64,000 nt of DNA from Cupriavidus consociatus (GTDB lineage Bacteria > Pseudomonadota > Gammaproteobacteria > Burkholderiales > Burkholderiaceae): NCBI RefSeq assembly GCF_017814975.1, contig NZ_JAGIQA010000001.1, forward strand, positions 558,001 through 622,000. The letters are read 5' to 3'. Position 1 is the stretch's first letter; every line of letters begins with the position of its first letter. A program made the position numbers and the translations under genes. Shown here in pieces: positions 50,776 through 58,533 of this stretch. The notes under the pieces are model-generated. The model was given only the letters and a program-made list of their open reading frames with translations, did not search any database and had not been told where the DNA came from.

Positions 50776-51409
50776 CGTCAGGCGGGCCCGGCTGCGCCAG
50801 CCGCCACGCCAGGTTGCCGCGCGCGCGCGCCTCGTAGCGCGCATGGAACAGCTCGGTGTAGTAGATGCGCGGGCTGTCCAGCAGCGCGCGCAGGAAAGCG
50901 CGCTCGGCGGCGTCGTAGGCCTGGTCGTCGAGGTCGGTGCGCTCGGCGCGCAGGCAGGCGCCGTTATGGCGGAAGCGCATCCGGCTGCAGCCGAGCGCCG
51001 CCAGGTCGATATCGGCGGTAAAGCGGCCCGCCGGGCTGGCGGGGATGCCGTCGTGGACGGTCTCCAGCACCAGGGCGGCGATCCTGCTGGCCGTGGCGAT
51101 GCCGGTCCCCCATTGCAGGATCCAGCCGGCGCTGCGCGCTTCATTGTCGGCCGCGCCGGGCACATAGATCACGTCATGGCACCACAGCGCCAGTTCCACC
51201 GCGTCGGCATCCGCCGGGGCAATGGCGCCGCGTGCCCAATCCAGGTCGCGCAGGCAGCGGCGGATGTGGTCGAGGGTATGGTAATGGCGGCCCGGCTCGC
51301 CATAGCGGCCGGCAAGATCGGCATAGGCGTCGCGCGCATGCGCACCGCCCGCGCGCGTCCACACGGCAACGAAGCGGTCCTGGAGCTGACGGGCCTGGAG
51401 CGGGGTCAT
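50756..51409 (-). CDS. Predicted HD-superfamily metal-dependent phosphohydrolase
   Basis: 217 residues. YHTLDHIRRCLRDLD (about 43-57), ELALWCHDVIYVPGAADNEARSA with the HD pair, and ADIDLAALG correspond to the COG4339 family of predicted HD hydrolases. Metal ligands appear intact. The start ATG overlaps the stop of the large cyclase gene by 4 bp (ATGA), so it is probably translated with it and may act on the same signalling nucleotide (inference). Its 3' end overlaps the patatin gene by 20 bp. Confidence 0.85.
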   Translation of the reverse strand: MTPLQARQLQDRFVAVWTRAGGAHARDAYADLAGRYGEPGRHYHTLDHIRRCLRDLDWARGAIAPADADAVELALWCHDVIYVPGAADNEARSAGWILQWGTGIATASRIAALVLETVHDGIPASPAGRFTADIDLAALGCSRMRFRHNGACLRAERTDLDDQAYDAAERAFLRALLDSPRIYYTELFHARYEARARGNLAWRLAQPGPPDVTGIRR

Positions 51410-54400
51410 GGGCGCGCGGGGGTTGTGGTGGCGCTGGCAGTGCGGTTAGCAGTGCCGGCTTCGGTGGCGGATACTTCGCCTTCCAGTTGCGCCAGCAGCG
51501 CGGCGGCCTCCAGCTGGTCGACGGTGTCGGCGCCCTCGGTCAGCGGGGCCAGGTGCAGGGCCAGCATCTCGCGTGCCAGCTCGGCCTTGCCTTGCGAGTG
51601 CAACAGCCTGGCCAGGCTTCGCGCGGCGCGCAGCGCCAGCAGCCTGGCACCTTGTTCGCCGGCGATGCCGAGCGCCCGCCTGAAGCAGGCTTCCGCTTCC
51701 TCGTGCGCGCGCGGCTGCAGCCGGCACAGCATGTCGCCGCGCAGCCGCCACAGCGTGGCTTCGTCCAGGCGCTCGCCGGTCTCTTCCGCCAGCGCCAGCC
51801 CGCGCGCCAGCGCTTCCTGCGCAGCTTCCGCCTGTCCTGCCTTGCAACAGGCATCGGCCAGCAGCGACAGCAGGTTAGGCGTGCCGAGTACGGCGCCGGT
51901 GCCCTCGTAGGAAGCCAGGCCGTGGCGGATCCGGGCGATCCCTGCCTCCGTCTCGCCAAGCTCGGCCATCGCCCAGCCTTGCACGACGTTCCCCCACGCC
52001 AGGTAGATCGGGAAACCCTGTTCGCCCGAAATCGCGATCGCCGCCTCGGCATACTCGCGAGCCAGCTTCGGCTCGCGCCGGCACTGGTGCACTTCCGCGG
52101 CGAAAACCAGGCACAGCGCCAGGTTGTAGGCATCGGGTCGCGCGCGCGCCATCACCAGGGCCTCCTGGCACAGCGCGCGGGCATGGTCGGGACAGCCGAG
52201 GTACCACAGGATCCAGCCCAGCGTGCTGGTGGCGTGCACGGCCGGATCGCGCCCGTAGCCCATCAGGAAGTCATAGGCCTGCGAATCGGGGTGGGGCAGG
52301 CCGATCACCGTCTCCATGTGCGAACGCGCGGCGTCGAGCTTGCCCAGCCGGAACAGCGTGGCGCCCAGTGCGCGGTGGCCTTCGGCCAGCTGCTTGGGCC
52401 GCTGCGACTTCAGTGCCAGGCCGAGCAGCCGCTTGGCCAGCGGCAACGAAACCTGGTATTGCGCGCGCAGCTGGTAGAAGGCCCACAGGCCGAGCTGCGC
52501 GGAGAAGACGTAGGGCGTCTGCCGGCCCTGCTCGCACAGCGCCAGCGCGCGCCGGTAGTTGGCCTCGACTTCCTGCGACGCCTGTCCGCGCGCGGCCATC
52601 AGCGCCGGTCCCAGCGTCAGCAGCAGCGTCAGTTCCTGGCGTGCGCGCTCGGCGGTATCGGGCTGGCGCTTGAGCAACTCGATGGCCGTGCTGAGGTGCC
52701 GGATCGCCTCGCCCTGCGCCGAGCGCTGCAGCGCCTGCTGGCCGGCGCAGTGCAGGTATTCGACCGCCTTTGGCACATTGCCGCTGAGGCTGTAGTGATG
52801 CGCCAGCTCGCTGCAATAGTCCTTGAGCCGGCCCTGGAACAAATCTTCGATTGCCCGCGCCGTGGCTTCATGCAAGGCGCTGCGGCGTTCGGTCAGCAGC
52901 GAATTGCCGGCGACTTCCTGGGTCAGCGCGTGCTTGAAGGCGTACTCGACTTCCGGGAACGCGGGGCGTTCGTGGATGAAATCCGCGGCCTGCAGGTCGG
53001 CCAGCAGCGGATGCAGCCTGTCGCCCTCCAGCCCGGCCACGCGCAGCACCAGGCTTTGCGGGAATTCCTTGCCGATCACCGCCAGTGTCTGCAGCAGTTC
53101 TTTCTGCGCCAGCGGCAAGCGGTCGATACGCGCGGCCAGCACGCCCTGGACCGTGGTAGGGATATGGAGCAGCGCCGGCGCCTGCTCGATGCGGTAGCAG
53201 CCGGGCTGGCCCAGCAGCGCGCCTTCCTCGGACAGGGTCTGGACAACTTCCTCCATGAAGAACGGGTTGCCTTCGGTCTTGTCCAGGATCAGGCGCTTGA
53301 GCGGCACCAGGCTCTGGTCGTCGCCCAGCAGGGCGGTCAGCAGGCCCTGCGCCTCGGCCGGCCCCAGCGGCTGCAGCCGCAGCTGCGAGTAACGCGGCCC
53401 CGCTTCCCAGCGATGGGTGTATTCGGGCCGGTAGTTGACCAGCAGCACCATGCGCGCGGCGGGCACATGGTCGACCATCATGTTGAGGAATGCCTCGGTC
53501 TCGCCATCGAGCCATTGCAGGTCTTCGAAGATCAGCATCAGCGGCTGGTTGGCGCTCTCGCGCACCAGCAACCGGGCGATTGCGTCAAAGGTGCGCTGGC
53601 GCCGGATCGACGGGTCCATGGTCGGCAGCGGCGAACCCGGTTCGGTGGTGCCAAGCAGGTAGAGCAGGTAGGGCAGGTGATCTTCCAGCGAACGGTCGAG
53701 CGTCAGCAGCCGGCCCGTCACCTTCTCGCGGCAGGCGCGGTCGCCGTCCTGCGCGGTGATCTGGAAGTAGTTCTTCAGCAGTTCGATCAGCGGCAGGTAG
53801 GCAAACGCCTTGCCGTGCGAAACCGAGAACGTCTCCAGCGCCAGGCAGCCCTGTTGCGAGCGGGTCTTGAACTCATGAAACAGCCGCGACTTGCCGACGC
53901 CTGCTTCGCCAACCACGGCGACGATGCGCCCGCTGCCCGCCTTGGCGTGCTCCAGTGCTTCATTAAGGTGTTCGAGTTCCTGCTGGCGGCCGACGAAGCG
54001 CGCCAGCCCGCGGTGCGCCGCCACCTGCAGGCGCGTGCGCAACGCCCCCAGCCCCACCACCTCGTACACCGCCAGCGGTTCGCGCACGCCCTTGACATGC
54101 GTGGTGCCCAGCGCCGTGAACTCGAAATAGCCCTCGGCAAGCTTGTGCGTGGATTCGCTGACCAGGATCGACGCAGGGGTGGCAATCCCTTCCATGCGCG
54201 AGGCAATGTGGATGGTGTGGCCGACCGGATCGTAATCGGTATGCAGGTCGTCCTTGCGAATCGATCGCACGACCACCTCGCCGGTATGGATGCCGATGCG
54301 GATCTGCAGCGGAATGCCTTGCTCCAGCCGGACCCGGTCGCTGTGGCGATGCATCGCGCCCTGCATCCGCAGCGCGGCGTACAACGCGCGCAGGGCATGG

Positions 54401-54942
54401 TCCTCGTGCGCGATCGGCGCGCCGAACAGCGCCAGGATGCCGTCGCCGAGGAACTTGGCGACATAGCCTTCGTAGTGGTGGACCGCCTCCATCATCAGCG
54501 TCACCACCGGGTCGATCAGGCGGCGCGCGTCTTCCGGGTCCATGTCCTGCGTCAGCGCGGTCGAGCCGGCCATGTCGGCGAACAGGGCGGTGATGGTCTT
54601 GCGCTCGCCGGCGGCCTCGCCGCGGGCTTCCATCGCGGCCTGTTCGGCCAGGATGCGCTCGGCGAGATGCGGCGGGGTGTAATGGACCGGGGCAGTCGCC
54701 GGCGGCAGGGGCGGCTGGGGCGCGGGTTGTGGTGCGGACTGGGGCGCGGACTGGGGCGCAAATCGCGGCACGGATGCCGGCGCGGCCGTATCGGCCAGGG
54801 AAGCGCCGCAGGCCCGGCAGAACTTGGCGCCTGGCGTGGATTCGGCGCCACATTGCGGGCAAATGCGGGCAAGCCTTGCCCCGCACTCCTCGCAGAAGTT
54901 GGCGCCCGCAACGTTCGCGAAGCCGCAATGCGTGCAGCGCAT
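51406..54942 (-). CDS. Class III nucleotide cyclase - AAA ATPase - TPR protein with N-terminal zinc ribbons
   Basis: 1178 residues. Two CxxC zinc ribbons (1-48: MRCTHCG...FCEECG, ICPQCG...FCRACG), a class III adenylate/guanylate cyclase domain (about 113-300: ALFADMAGST, KFLGDGILALFG with both metal Asp, RIGIHTGEVVV), an AAA/STAND ATPase (about 325-640, Walker A VVGEAGVGKSRL; FEDLQWLD) and about ten TPR-like helices to the end. AGGAGG stands before the start. Likely a signalling cyclase gated by protein partners; whether it makes cAMP or another nucleotide cannot be told. The HD hydrolase gene overlaps its stop. Confidence 0.9.
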   Translation of the reverse strand: MRCTHCGFANVAGANFCEECGARLARICPQCGAESTPGAKFCRACGASLADTAAPASVPRFAPQSAPQSAPQPAPQPPLPPATAPVHYTPPHLAERILAEQAAMEARGEAAGERKTITALFADMAGSTALTQDMDPEDARRLIDPVVTLMMEAVHHYEGYVAKFLGDGILALFGAPIAHEDHALRALYAALRMQGAMHRHSDRVRLEQGIPLQIRIGIHTGEVVVRSIRKDDLHTDYDPVGHTIHIASRMEGIATPASILVSESTHKLAEGYFEFTALGTTHVKGVREPLAVYEVVGLGALRTRLQVAAHRGLARFVGRQQELEHLNEALEHAKAGSGRIVAVVGEAGVGKSRLFHEFKTRSQQGCLALETFSVSHGKAFAYLPLIELLKNYFQITAQDGDRACREKVTGRLLTLDRSLEDHLPYLLYLLGTTEPGSPLPTMDPSIRRQRTFDAIARLLVRESANQPLMLIFEDLQWLDGETEAFLNMMVDHVPAARMVLLVNYRPEYTHRWEAGPRYSQLRLQPLGPAEAQGLLTALLGDDQSLVPLKRLILDKTEGNPFFMEEVVQTLSEEGALLGQPGCYRIEQAPALLHIPTTVQGVLAARIDRLPLAQKELLQTLAVIGKEFPQSLVLRVAGLEGDRLHPLLADLQAADFIHERPAFPEVEYAFKHALTQEVAGNSLLTERRSALHEATARAIEDLFQGRLKDYCSELAHHYSLSGNVPKAVEYLHCAGQQALQRSAQGEAIRHLSTAIELLKRQPDTAERARQELTLLLTLGPALMAARGQASQEVEANYRRALALCEQGRQTPYVFSAQLGLWAFYQLRAQYQVSLPLAKRLLGLALKSQRPKQLAEGHRALGATLFRLGKLDAARSHMETVIGLPHPDSQAYDFLMGYGRDPAVHATSTLGWILWYLGCPDHARALCQEALVMARARPDAYNLALCLVFAAEVHQCRREPKLAREYAEAAIAISGEQGFPIYLAWGNVVQGWAMAELGETEAGIARIRHGLASYEGTGAVLGTPNLLSLLADACCKAGQAEAAQEALARGLALAEETGERLDEATLWRLRGDMLCRLQPRAHEEAEACFRRALGIAGEQGARLLALRAARSLARLLHSQGKAELAREMLALHLAPLTEGADTVDQLEAAALLAQLEGEVSATEAGTANRTASATTTPARP

Positions 54943-55029
54943 TTCGCCTCCTGACCGGACCGGGTCATGCCGACCCGCCTGTTCAGACTATTAGAGGCAG
55001 ATTTGGGCGGCGTGGCAAGGTGAGGGCGG

Positions 55030-55095
55030 TGGTGGCGCGGTAGTGGCGCGGTAGTGGCGCGGTAGTGGCGCGGTAGTGGCGCGGTAGTGGCGATA
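55030..55095. repeat. 11-bp intergenic tandem repeat
   Basis: Four perfect copies of TAGTGGCGCGG (55041-55084) with partial copies on both sides, between the divergent cyclase gene (start 54942) and DUF1801 gene (start 55169). Promoters for both genes must lie in or near it. Same unit length as the repeat at 39969-40023 but a different sequence. Confidence 0.88.
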
Positions 55096-55168
55096 CAGGG
55101 CAGGGTTCGGCACAATGCAGGGCCGGCCATGTGTCGCGGGCACGGCATCCGCTTGAGGAGCAACCGCC

Positions 55169-55579
55169 ATGAAGAAGAGCGAAATGCAGGAAAGCAGGCA
55201 GGACAGCATTCCGGCTTCCGAACTGATCGATGCCAGGATCCGCGAGCTCGACGACTGGCGCGGCCAGATGCTCGGCCGGCTGCGCGCGCTGGTCAGGGAA
55301 GCCGATCCCGAAGTCGTCGAGGAATGGAAATGGCGCGGCGTCCCGGTCTGGTCGCACGACGGCATCGTCTGCACCGGCGAGACCTACAAGAACGTGGTCA
55401 AGATGACCTTCGCCAAGGGCGCGGCGGTGGCCGACCCTGCCGGCCTGTTCAACGCCAGCCTGGAGGGCAACACCCGGCGCGCCATCGATTTCCAGGAAGG
55501 GGACGGGATCGACGAGAAAGCGCTGAAGGCGCTGGTCCGCGCCGCCGTGGCGCTGAACCAGTCCAAACGCCGGCGCTAG
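55169..55579 (+). CDS. DUF1801 domain protein
   Basis: 136 residues; GAGGAG lies nine bases upstream of the ATG. RLRALVREADPEVVEEWKWRGVPVWSHDGIVCTGETYKNVVKMTFAKGAAVADPAGLFNASLEG, in outline, is the DUF1801 (YdhG-like) core with the conserved Trp and Lys residues, and the end is basic (SKRRR). Function unknown in the family. Its stop codon and that of hipA on the other strand use the same CTAG palindrome (55576-55579). Confidence 0.88.
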   Translation: MKKSEMQESRQDSIPASELIDARIRELDDWRGQMLGRLRALVREADPEVVEEWKWRGVPVWSHDGIVCTGETYKNVVKMTFAKGAAVADPAGLFNASLEGNTRRAIDFQEGDGIDEKALKALVRAAVALNQSKRRR

Positions 55580-56910
55580 CCTCGGGCGGCGAGGCGCCGC
55601 TGCTGCCGGCGCATGCCATCGAAGATCGCATCGGCCAGGTCCATGGGGAATTCCGGCGGCAGTGCTGAAGCGGCGGTGTCGATGGCCCGGCTGGCCTGCG
55701 ACACGACCTCGTCGAGCATCGACTCGACATCGTCGGGCGGGAAGCCGATGCGCTGTCCCTGGGCAACCCAGTGCCGCCGCTGGATTTCCTGGATGGCGTA
55801 GTGCGAATTCTTGCCGTGCAACGCCATCGCCAGCCGGGCCCGTTGCGGCGCCACCTGGTTCTTGCCTTTGCCGATGATCGGGTGCGCGGACAGGATGTCG
55901 TACAGCGGCGTCGCTTCATAGCGGCTGCCCGGCAGATGGCTGATGCTGAAGTTCTTGCCATGGCCATCGGTGGCCGCGAGCACCCAGAAAACGATCTGCG
56001 CGAGGAAGAAGTTGCGGCGATCGGACAGCGCCGAGCGCGAGCCGGAGAGGATCTCGGAGATCTGCTGGATGCCAGGCCCGCCGTCCGACTCGTATTTCTG
56101 CAATGCCGACGTCCCGGTGGCCTGGCACATGTCTTCCTGCGGCAGGCGCAGCAGCCAGGAACCGTCGGCCGAGGGCTTGCGGTCGAAGCGTTCGACCACC
56201 AGTGCCTTGATATCCCCAAAGCGCGCGATCTCGCAGGCAGCGACCGGCAAGCCAAAGGCGGCGACGATCCTGGCGCAGAGCCATTCGTTTTCCACCGAGG
56301 TCCGCATGTCGGCGCGCATATTGCCCACCAGCCCCATCGGCAGCTTGAAGATATGCGTGGTAGGCGTACTGCCTTGCGGCAACAGCCATTGTCCGTCCCA
56401 GCGCAGCAGCGCGGTCTTCTCCTGCGCGCCGGCGATGGACAGGCGCAGGTCATCGATGGGCTCGCGCAGCCCGAGCACGGGCTCGGCCGTGGCTTCGTGC
56501 AGCAGGGTGGCGATCTCCGTCTCGGACAGCGGGCGGCCCTGGACGCGCTTCAATGCCATCGGCGCTTCCTGCGCCGGCAGCATCTGGAGGGCACCGGCGC
56601 AATCGCGGCCGAGCTTGGCCAGCAGCGCGAAGGCGTCGGTCCCGCCGGTCTGGTACCGGGCCGCGATGCGCCGCCTGATGGCATCGCTGTCGGGCAGCAG
56701 GTTGTCGAAATAGTTGGCGACTGCCGGCCCACGGTGTGGCTGGTTGCCTGGCGTAAAGGGCAAGGACAGGGACAGTGGCCGGCCTTGCGGGTCGGCAATC
56801 CAGTCATCGCGATAGGCCAGCCGGTCGCCGGCGGGTGTGGTTTCCCAGTGACCCACCGGCAATCCGTTCATCCACAGGTCGAGACGCTTCGCTTGCGTGC
56901 CGCGCGCCAT
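55576..56910 (-). CDS. hipA: HipA-type serine/threonine kinase toxin
   Basis: 444 residues, near the E. coli HipA length. The inhibitory autophosphorylation Ser is kept (Ser158 in LSIAGAQEKTALL), as are the catalytic loop ATDGHGKNFS and the metal-binding Asp in ATPLYDILSA. HipA inactivates glutamyl-tRNA synthetase by phosphorylation and induces growth arrest. It begins 2 bp after hipB, the normal antitoxin-toxin order, and ends 4 bp inside the convergent DUF1801 gene. All motifs look functional. Confidence 0.95.
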   Translation of the reverse strand: MARGTQAKRLDLWMNGLPVGHWETTPAGDRLAYRDDWIADPQGRPLSLSLPFTPGNQPHRGPAVANYFDNLLPDSDAIRRRIAARYQTGGTDAFALLAKLGRDCAGALQMLPAQEAPMALKRVQGRPLSETEIATLLHEATAEPVLGLREPIDDLRLSIAGAQEKTALLRWDGQWLLPQGSTPTTHIFKLPMGLVGNMRADMRTSVENEWLCARIVAAFGLPVAACEIARFGDIKALVVERFDRKPSADGSWLLRLPQEDMCQATGTSALQKYESDGGPGIQQISEILSGSRSALSDRRNFFLAQIVFWVLAATDGHGKNFSISHLPGSRYEATPLYDILSAHPIIGKGKNQVAPQRARLAMALHGKNSHYAIQEIQRRHWVAQGQRIGFPPDDVESMLDEVVSQASRAIDTAASALPPEFPMDLADAIFDGMRRQQRRLAARG

Positions 56911-56912
56911 GG

Positions 56913-57296
56913 CTACCAGTCCTCCCGCTGTGCCTTGGTGGTCTTGCGGGCGGGGCGGCTTGCCTTGTCGCCAGCGAGTTGTTTCGGCCTTTCAGTCGTC
57001 GTTGTCTTGCGGGCAGCCTTGTTTGCCGGCAGGGAGACGGGACTTGTCTCCTGCACAGGCTCCGGCTGCACCTGCATATCAAGGGCAGGGGAGAGGACCA
57101 TCTCCACGCCGAGCACGCGCAGTGCCTTGAACAGCCGCTCGACGCTGGCCGTGGCAGGGTTGGCTTCCAGTTCGGCGTAGGTTTGCTGCCTGACGCCCAG
57201 GTAGGCCGCCATATTGGCCTGCGTCAGGCCCCTGGATTTCCTGAAGCCCTGGAGGATCGGGCGCAACTGGGTGAGGGTATGGATGGGATATTGCAT
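56913..57296 (-). CDS. hipB: HipB-type antitoxin, XRE-family repressor with basic tail
   Basis: 127 residues from ATG 57296 (MQYPIHTLTQLRPILQGFRKSRGLTQANMAAYLGV); upstream in-frame sequence crosses the operators and was rejected. The helix-turn-helix is at about 12-65 (LTQANMAAYLGVRQQTYAELEANP). E. coli HipB is about 88 residues; here a Lys/Arg/Thr-rich tail of about 40 residues (KAARKTTTTERPKQL..., ending REDW) is added, perhaps for protease control or HipA binding. It should repress hipBA by binding the four operators at 57346-57442. Confidence 0.93.
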   Translation of the reverse strand: MQYPIHTLTQLRPILQGFRKSRGLTQANMAAYLGVRQQTYAELEANPATASVERLFKALRVLGVEMVLSPALDMQVQPEPVQETSPVSLPANKAARKTTTTERPKQLAGDKASRPARKTTKAQREDW

Positions 57297-57345
57297 AGCG
57301 CACCTGCCGTCCCCGGATGGCTGGCCGTGGGTCTGTGGATGACAT

Positions 57346-57442
57346 ACAGGATATAGCCTGTTTTGGTATTTTACAAGCTGTAGCCTGTAATATGAAAATA
57401 CAGGATATGGGCTGTATCTGGGAAAAACAGGAAATCGCCTGT
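57346..57442. promoter_or_regulatory. Four HipB operator repeats at exact 27-bp spacing
   Basis: Four 16-bp inverted repeats of form ACAGG-N6-CCTGT start at 57346 (ACAGGATATAGCCTGT), 57373 (ACAAGCTGTAGCCTGT), 57400 (ACAGGATATGGGCTGT) and 57427 (ACAGGAAATCGCCTGT). Starts are exactly 27 bp apart, about two and a half helical turns. Two sites are perfect palindromes in the arms and two carry one mismatch. The spacers are AT-rich. Confidence 0.88.
57348..57376 (-). promoter_or_regulatory. Probable hipBA promoter
   Basis: On the minus strand TTGTAA (57376-57371) and TATCCT (57353-57348) are 17 bp apart. The -10 lies inside operator one and the -35 touches operator two, so repressor binding would block RNA polymerase. 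Transcription would begin near 57341, about 45 nt before the hipB ATG. Confidence 0.6.
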
Positions 57443-57564
57443 AGAAGCCGCACTGGCCCATAAGTGGTCCCTAGGATAGGACCACCCGGTTCCATTGAAC
57501 GCACCTGCCCCCGGGCATAGAGTCCACTTCACCCGAAGTAGCTAGAACAGCGGTGGAGACCGAC

Positions 57565-58533
57565 ATGCCTTTCAGCAAAAGACAGTTCCTGGCCAGTGCC
57601 GCGCTGGCCGTCCTGGCCTCGATGGCCCCGGCAGTGCACGCTGCAACCGACAAGCCGATCACGATCGTGGTCGGCAGCCCGGCCGGTGGCACTACCGACG
57701 CGCTGGCGCGCCTGATCGCCCGTTCGATGGGTGAAACGCTGCAACGCAGCGTGGTGGTGGACAACAAGCCCGGCGCCGGCGGCAATATCGCCGCGCAGTA
57801 TGTTGCGCGCAGCACGCCGGACGGCACCACGCTGCTGATGAGCTTTACGGGCCATACCATCAACGCCTCGCTCTACAAGAACCTGCCGTTCGACCCGGTC
57901 AGGGACTTCACGCCGATCTCGATGGTCGCGCGGGTGCCGAGCGTGCTGGTGGCACGCAAGAATGCGCCGTTCGACAATACTGCCGGCCTGATCGACTATG
58001 CCAGGCGCAATCCTGGCAAGCTGAGCTTTGCCATCGGCGCGCAAGGGTCGTCGCTGCACCTCGCCAGCGAGCAGTTCAAGCTGCAGACCGGCACCGACAT
58101 CCTGAACATTCCCTACAAGGGCACCAATCCCGCGCTGACCGACCTGCTGGCCGGCACCGTGGACCTGATGTTCGCCAGTACCGTCAACGTGCTGCCGCAT
58201 GCGAAGTCCGGCGCGCTCAAGATACTGGGCGTCAGCAGCAAGCAGCCGCTGCCGCAGTTCCAGGGCGTGCCCACCATCGGCAGCACCGTAAAGGGCTTCG
58301 AGTCGTCGGCGTGGTTCGGGCTGTTCGGGCCGGCCAAGCTGCCGCAGGCAACCACTGACCAGCTGTATCGGGCGGTGAAGATCGCGGTGGAGGATCCCGC
58401 GTACAAGCAGCGCATGGAAACCGAGGCCGCCAGCGCGGTCAGCATGACGCCGCAGGCGTTCGCGCAGTTTGTCCGCGGCGATATCCAGCACTGGGCCAAG
58501 GTGATCCAGGCATCGGGCACGCGGGTGGAATGA
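57565..58533 (+). CDS. Bug-family periplasmic solute receptor
   Basis: 322 residues from ATG 57565 (MPFSKRQFLASAALAVLASMAPAVHA); GGAG lies eight bases upstream. A GTG at 57553 is the only alternative. The signal peptide is cleaved near AVHA (23-26), followed by KPITIVVGSPAGGTTDALARLIARSMGE and NIPYKGTNPALTDLLAGTVDLMF, typical Bug segments. First gene of the LeuCD-like/lyase operon: its stop overlaps the next start (ATGATGA), so it should deliver the operon's substrate, presumably a di- or tricarboxylate. No TTT permease in the window. Confidence 0.95.
   Translation: MPFSKRQFLASAALAVLASMAPAVHAATDKPITIVVGSPAGGTTDALARLIARSMGETLQRSVVVDNKPGAGGNIAAQYVARSTPDGTTLLMSFTGHTINASLYKNLPFDPVRDFTPISMVARVPSVLVARKNAPFDNTAGLIDYARRNPGKLSFAIGAQGSSLHLASEQFKLQTGTDILNIPYKGTNPALTDLLAGTVDLMFASTVNVLPHAKSGALKILGVSSKQPLPQFQGVPTIGSTVKGFESSAWFGLFGPAKLPQATTDQLYRAVKIAVEDPAYKQRMETEAASAVSMTPQAFAQFVRGDIQHWAKVIQASGTRVE

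Noticed and set aside
51232..54954. Open frame of 1240 codons opposite the large cyclase gene
   Set aside because: The minus-strand frame has recognisable zinc-ribbon, cyclase, ATPase and TPR motifs. The plus-strand frame has no family motif and is Gln/Arg/Ala-rich, typical of an antisense shadow in GC-rich DNA.
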